A stretch of DNA of 43,008 nt from a virus: positions 1 through 43,008 of the IMG/VR virus record IMGVR_UViG_3300031521_000136. One strand, given 5' to 3'. Position 1 is the stretch's first letter; each line of letters opens with the position of its first letter. The notes beneath the pieces are model-generated. The model did not search any database. It had not been told where the DNA came from and saw only the letters and a list, made by a program, of their open reading frames with translations. The position numbers were made by a program, and so were the translations under genes. Below are positions 39,723 through 43,008 of this stretch, one piece after another.

Positions 39723-39746
39723 AAGGGTTGCAATATTGCAACCCTT
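39723..39746. terminator. Bidirectional terminator between convergent genes
   Basis: A perfect 12-bp palindrome-like stem AAGGGTTGCAAT/ATTGCAACCCTT (39723-39746). It separates 38840-39700 from the minus-strand unit 39763-40953. Confidence 0.85.
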
Positions 39747-39762
39747 CATTGTTTCATTTTGG

Positions 39763-40224
39763 TTAGATACCCATCACCGATAGAATCGACTTCACACCTT
39801 TAGATGTTTTTTTTGTCTTTTTTTTATCATAAATTGTCAAACCCTTTTCGTTACTATTTTCATTGTCACTTTTTACAATTTCACTATTTTTATTAACTTG
39901 AACTTCATGATTTTCATCACTATCATCATCTTTATAAATATTAGTAATATTAGTAATATTCACAACAACATCACTATTATTAGCAACAACTTGATTTTCA
40001 TTATCAGAATCAATAACAACATCATCATCATCATCATCCCAAGCCGTCTTTGATAATTGGCTATCATAATTACTATTTACAACACCATTATTTATAGTCA
40101 AATCACTTGTTATAATGGGTTCAGTGGAACTACTGTTTCCAGTAGTTTCACTTTTACCATTGGTGTTAATTCCTGATACATTAACTGCACCATTATTAAA
40201 ATCGTCTAAATTCAGGTATTCACC
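39763..40224 (-). pseudogene. In-frame extension of 40225-40953 after a TGA stop (possible readthrough domain)
   Basis: 153 open codons directly follow the TGA at 40225-40227 in the same frame and end with TAA just before the terminator at 39723. No ATG is present except close to the C-terminus, so the segment cannot easily be translated on its own; a TTG at 40101 is the only alternative start noted. The extension begins GEYLNLDDFNNG and is rich in Asn, Asp and Ser with an Asp run (DDDDDD), ending in a Lys/Thr-rich tail. The long open frame suggests it is translated, by readthrough or before a recent mutation. Confidence 0.6.
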
Positions 40225-40953
40225 TCAACCTTGATTAGCTGTTTGGTTAGTTCCTGATGTATTACCAGTTCCAAATTGAGTTGTTTTAGAAGCAAATCTT
40301 TGTTGTTGGTCAACAGAATTTACCATTTGTTTCAAATCAGCTTGTTGATAATTTAAAAGACCAAATGCGCCATCATATCTTTCATGTTCACATCTTTCAC
40401 GAAGAGCGTCAATTTTATCTTTAGCCCAATCGTATTTATCAGTTGCCATTTGTTGAAGAATAGCATTAGTATTAACTAAACCAGCATATTTTACATCAGC
40501 AGTTGTAGCAACTTGTGCTAATTCAATACCACGTAATTGATTTTTAATATCAACAAACGCATCAGCTTGTCTTGCTGTTATTAAATCAGCTTGTTCATGA
40601 ACTTCTTTAGTTACAAACCAACGAGAATCAGCAACTCTATTTTGAAGATCTCTTTCAAATTGAGTCATTTGTTGCAAATTAATTGCACCAAGATCAGTGA
40701 TATTTTTAGTTTGAAGCGAATTCAATATTGAAGCATTAGCTGCATCATCTGTAATTTGTTTAGTTTGAAGCGCACTTAATATAGTTGCATTATCTGCGGT
40801 ATCAACTATTTGTTTAGTTAATATAGCATTTGATAACGTTGCATCTGATGCTTGTTGTCTTGCTGTATCACTGTTGTCTTTAATTAAATTACCGTACATA
40901 TCACCGTAACCTCCACCGAAGTCAGCTCCACTTGTTGTTAATGTTGTTTCCAT
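40225..40953 (-). CDS. Putative virion protein with repeated helical units, 242 aa up to TGA
   Basis: Starts METTLTTSGADFGGGYGDMYG. Residues about 35-95 contain three copies of a ~18-residue unit of the form (S/N)xxIL-x-x-LQTKxITDxAAN, then long helices rich in Gln and Ala (LITARQADAFVDIKNQL; ERCEHERYDGAFGLL). It looks like a fibrous or minor virion protein; I recognise no named family. The frame continues for 153 codons after TGA in the context GGT-TGA-GGT. It is transcribed leftward to the terminator 39723-39746. Confidence 0.68.
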   Translation of the reverse strand: METTLTTSGADFGGGYGDMYGNLIKDNSDTARQQASDATLSNAILTKQIVDTADNATILSALQTKQITDDAANASILNSLQTKNITDLGAINLQQMTQFERDLQNRVADSRWFVTKEVHEQADLITARQADAFVDIKNQLRGIELAQVATTADVKYAGLVNTNAILQQMATDKYDWAKDKIDALRERCEHERYDGAFGLLNYQQADLKQMVNSVDQQQRFASKTTQFGTGNTSGTNQTANQG

Positions 40954-41065
40954 TATTAATATATTTTTTTTTGTTGATTATATATGATGTATATTTCCAT
41001 GGTACCACATCATTTTCGAATCCATCAATAAATACTTAAAGTTTTATAGAAATACACAAACATTT

Positions 41066-41144
41066 GTTATATAATGTTATATAATGATATAATAAATGAT
41101 AAAACATAGTTTATTTCCTTTTTTATGATAAAAAATGATAAAAA
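41066..41144. repeat. Two sets of tandem 10-bp repeats upstream of an RHH gene
   Basis: GTTATATAAT occurs twice in tandem (41066-41075, 41076-41085), followed by a related GATATAAT. ATGATAAAAA occurs twice in tandem (41125-41134, 41135-41144), with another ATGATAAAA at 41096. The 10-bp period places the copies on one DNA face. The 269-base gap 40954-41222 has no other feature I can support. Possible operators for the RHH protein 41223-41393. Confidence 0.5.
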
Positions 41145-41222
41145 ATATTTTTTTTTGTCTTTTATTATAAAAAATACTACTTTTTTGAAATCGTAAAGTA
41201 TTTATATAAAAAAATATTAAAT

Positions 41223-41393
41223 ATGGAAAAATTGACCGAAAAAATAAACGCATTTAAAGTTTCAAAATCTATAAAAGATAATATTATTAAAATATCAGAT
41301 TTAGAAGAAATTAATATACAACAGACTTGTAGAAAACTACTTAGAATTGGTATTGATGAATATTTTAATAAACATAATCAAAATAACAAATAA
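41223..41393 (+). CDS. Small ribbon-helix-helix-like protein, 56 aa
   Basis: ATG 41223, TAA 41391-41393. The strand INAFKVSKSI is followed by two predicted helices (KDNIIKISDLEEI; QQTCRKLLRIGIDEYF), as in Arc/CopG-type RHH proteins. It starts after a long non-coding gap with tandem repeats and is followed 5 bases later by a membrane protein and then the sigma factor, so it may control that operon. Confidence 0.55.
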   Translation: MEKLTEKINAFKVSKSIKDNIIKISDLEEINIQQTCRKLLRIGIDEYFNKHNQNNK

Positions 41394-41398
41394 AAGTT

Positions 41399-41614
41399 AT
41401 GGAAATTGCAATTTTAATTTGTGTATATTGGATTTGGATTATTGATACTCTTAAATCTATCGGTGGTAATGTAAACACCCTTGTTCCATCAACAGGTGCA
41501 ATGGTGTTATTGTCATGGAATCAAAATCAAGCATGGGGGATTATAATGACATTGATAGGTATTGTTGGTATTATCTTTAGTTTAATTAAGTACACACAAA
41601 AAAATAGTAAGTAA
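41399..41614 (+). CDS. Small membrane protein, 71 aa
   Basis: Two hydrophobic segments (residues about 2-17 and 44-63) are joined by a Gly/Ser/Asn-rich loop, with a basic tail (KYTQKNSK). No family recognised. It lies 5 bases after the RHH gene and 26 bases before the sigma factor gene. Confidence 0.6.
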   Translation: MEIAILICVYWIWIIDTLKSIGGNVNTLVPSTGAMVLLSWNQNQAWGIIMTLIGIVGIIFSLIKYTQKNSK

Positions 41615-41640
41615 CATAAAATAAAACTAATTATAATATA

Positions 41641-42366
41641 ATGGAAAAAACGAATGGTCATTATTTTAGTGGGAAAGAAGAACAAGCTGTAATTAATTTC
41701 ATAAATTCTGATTCTTTAGAAGAAAGAAATAACATTTATAATAAAGTATTAAAAGAACCATTTAAAATAATGATTCAATCCATATTAAGAATATATCCAA
41801 TATACATTGGAAATTACACTTTATATGAAGTAGAATCTGATGCATTGGTTCATTTAATAGATAAGATGTGTAGTTTTAATCCAAATGCTATTACAAAAAA
41901 TGGTAATAAAACAAAAGCATATAGTTATTGTCAAACAATTATTAGAAACTATTTCATAGATCACGGTAGAAAAACATACAATGAAAAGAAAACAAATTTA
42001 GATTATGATGATTATGCTGATGAACTATCAAATGATAACAAATATTCATATGAGATAGATTCTGACTCAACAAATTATTTAGAATTATTAATTAATGAAA
42101 TAATATCTAAAATTGAACAAAAAATATCTATTGAAAAATCTACATTAAAGAAAAATGATATTATCGTTGGTAATGCAATTATTGATATATTAAAAAATTG
42201 GAAAATATTATTTATCTTAGATAGTTCCTTAAAAAAAGATAAAATACTTTTTTTGATAAGAGAACATACTGGTTTAAGCACCAGGAATATTAGAAATTCT
42301 ATTAAACGTTCCTACGAAAAAATATATTTATTTGAAAAAAAAAGTTATAATCATGGAACAGAATGA
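41641..42366 (+). CDS. RNA polymerase sigma factor for late transcription (T4 gp55-like)
   Basis: 241 aa. The start pattern YFSGKEEQAVINFINS...RNNIYNKVLKEPFKIMIQSILR, then DALVHLIDKMCSFNP and TKAYSYCQTIIRNYFIDHGRK (91-111), corresponds to the region-2-like core of gp55-type sigma factors of T4-related phages (compare the KAFSY motif). The C-terminal part is helical and ends with a possible DNA-binding helix (TGLSTRNIRNSIKRSYEKI). In T4, gp55 with the clamp and gp33 recognises TATAAATA; exact copies of that motif occur in this window before virion-type genes. Its end overlaps the next gene by 14 bases. Confidence 0.8.
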   Translation: MEKTNGHYFSGKEEQAVINFINSDSLEERNNIYNKVLKEPFKIMIQSILRIYPIYIGNYTLYEVESDALVHLIDKMCSFNPNAITKNGNKTKAYSYCQTIIRNYFIDHGRKTYNEKKTNLDYDDYADELSNDNKYSYEIDSDSTNYLELLINEIISKIEQKISIEKSTLKKNDIIVGNAIIDILKNWKILFILDSSLKKDKILFLIREHTGLSTRNIRNSIKRSYEKIYLFEKKSYNHGTE

Positions 42367-43008
42367 AAGTATACGAATTTTATTTATATTAAAGAAAAGA
42401 CATAACTATGGTGATACACATATAGGATTAAGTACAGGATTATATAATTCAGCGATGTATATAGTTGATATGTTAGAATCGAATGATATTATATCAAAAT
42501 TTGTTGTTGTTCAAGATAACAATGATATTGATAGAGAAGTTACATTATTTAAACCAACACATGTAATCATTGAAGCTATATGGGTTGTACCTGACAAATT
42601 TGTAATTTTAACTAAATTACATCCAACAGTAAAATGGATTATACGTTTACATAGTCAATTACCATTTTTATCAATGGAAGGTGTTGCAATGAAATGGATT
42701 TGGAAATATATTGAACTTCCAAATATTATAATTGCTGTTAATTCATCTGAAATGTTAAGTCAAATTAGATTTCTATCTAAAATTAAAATGAAATGGGTTA
42801 ATAATGAAGAACATGATAGAATAATATATTTACCTAATTTTTATCCAATGGTAAGTAAGGTGAAAAAATATTGTCTTGAATATGAATATATTGATGTATC
42901 ATGTTTCGGTTCTATTAGACCACTAAAAAACCATTTAATCCAAGCAGAAGCAGCAATTAAATTTGCAGAAAAAATTGGTAAAAACTTGAATTTCCATATA
43001 AATGGGAA
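42353..43008 (+). CDS. Glycosyltransferase (GT-B type), 3' end outside the window
   Basis: ATG 42353 opens a frame that stays open for 218 codons to the window edge. The sequence RILFILKKRHNYGDTHIGLSTGL...NSAMYIVDML, then NNDIDREVTLFKPTHVIIEAIWVVPDKF, WIIRLHSQLPFL and a later CFGSIRPLKNH is typical of a glycosyltransferase family common in jumbo phages; the last motif starts the donor-binding half of a GT-B fold. It overlaps the sigma factor gene by 14 bases, so both are on one transcript. With 35793-37622 it is the second glycosyltransferase gene of the window. Confidence 0.82.
   Translation, partial: MEQNESIRILFILKKRHNYGDTHIGLSTGLYNSAMYIVDMLESNDIISKFVVVQDNNDIDREVTLFKPTHVIIEAIWVVPDKFVILTKLHPTVKWIIRLHSQLPFLSMEGVAMKWIWKYIELPNIIIAVNSSEMLSQIRFLSKIKMKWVNNEEHDRIIYLPNFYPMVSKVKKYCLEYEYIDVSCFGSIRPLKNHLIQAEAAIKFAEKIGKNLNFHING

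Noticed and set aside
40954-41222. A CRISPR-like array or tRNA in the non-coding gap
   Set aside because: The repeats are only 10 bp and directly adjacent without spacers; no cloverleaf or GTTCRA T-loop is seen here or elsewhere in the window.

Overview
The window looks like part of a large, very AT-rich, T4-related phage genome whose host is probably a member of the Bacteroidota. The phage assignment rests on the N-terminal half of a T4-type family B DNA polymerase (30801-32309), a gp55-like late sigma factor (41641-42366), T4-style TATAAATA late promoters, and many virion-type proteins that start with a T4-like capsid-targeting sequence. The host guess rests on six clear promoters of the form TTG-N18..20-TATCTTTG (plus a seventh with a weak -33), which is the Bacteroidota sigma-A pattern. 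Start codons are preceded by A/T-rich leaders and no Shine-Dalgarno sequences, which also fits that phylum. I saw no tRNA, rRNA, CRISPR array, integrase or transposase.

Layout. 1-9.5 kb (minus strand): small unknown early genes, four related DNMT3-like C5-cytosine DNA methyltransferases (1518-5673), an IMP dehydrogenase/GMP reductase family enzyme, dUTPase and small ORFs. 9.6-13.8 kb (plus): a Sir2-like protein, a SprT-like zinc protein, a nucleotidyltransferase-fold protein and small genes. 13.8-17.3 kb (minus): an HExxH metallopeptidase, a cation-diffusion-facilitator transporter, a GH24 lysozyme with a long N-terminal extension, and a virion-type protein. 17.4-29.5 kb: mainly plus-strand virion-type genes, including a 944-codon hydrophobic repeat protein broken by an in-frame TGA, with a two-gene minus-strand unit at 26.3-27.3 kb. 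29.5-30.5 kb (minus): a zinc-repeat homing-type nuclease with a ribbon-helix-helix (RHH) gene. 30.6-33.2 kb (plus): an RHH protein, half a DNA polymerase, and a DEDD exonuclease. 33.4-35.4 kb (plus): a membrane protein, a zinc-ribbon protein and a von Willebrand A protein. 35.4-38.8 kb (minus): four paralogous ~120-aa proteins flanking a double-domain glycosyltransferase. 38.8-43 kb: a probable connector or other structural protein, a structural-type gene with a second in-frame TGA (minus), an RHH protein, the sigma factor and a truncated glycosyltransferase.

How it fits together. Host-like promoters (TATCTTTG) occur only between 0.6 and 15.6 kb, in front of metabolic and takeover-type genes. 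TATAAATA-like promoters occur only from 14.6 kb on, in front of virion-type genes, most often 17-19 bases from the start codon. The gp55-like factor at 41.6 kb is the natural reader of the second class. About ten proteins between 13.8 and 29.5 kb share an N-terminus of the form M-x-K-x-F/Y-x-x-F/Y-I...(I/L)-x-E|(G/A/S/E), which matches the T4 capsid-targeting sequence and prohead-protease cleavage site. The strongest hypothesis from this window is that the phage packages a large set of internal proteins, among them a metallopeptidase and a lysozyme, that would be trimmed in the prohead and delivered with the DNA. The prohead protease, capsid and polymerase C-terminal half are not in this window.
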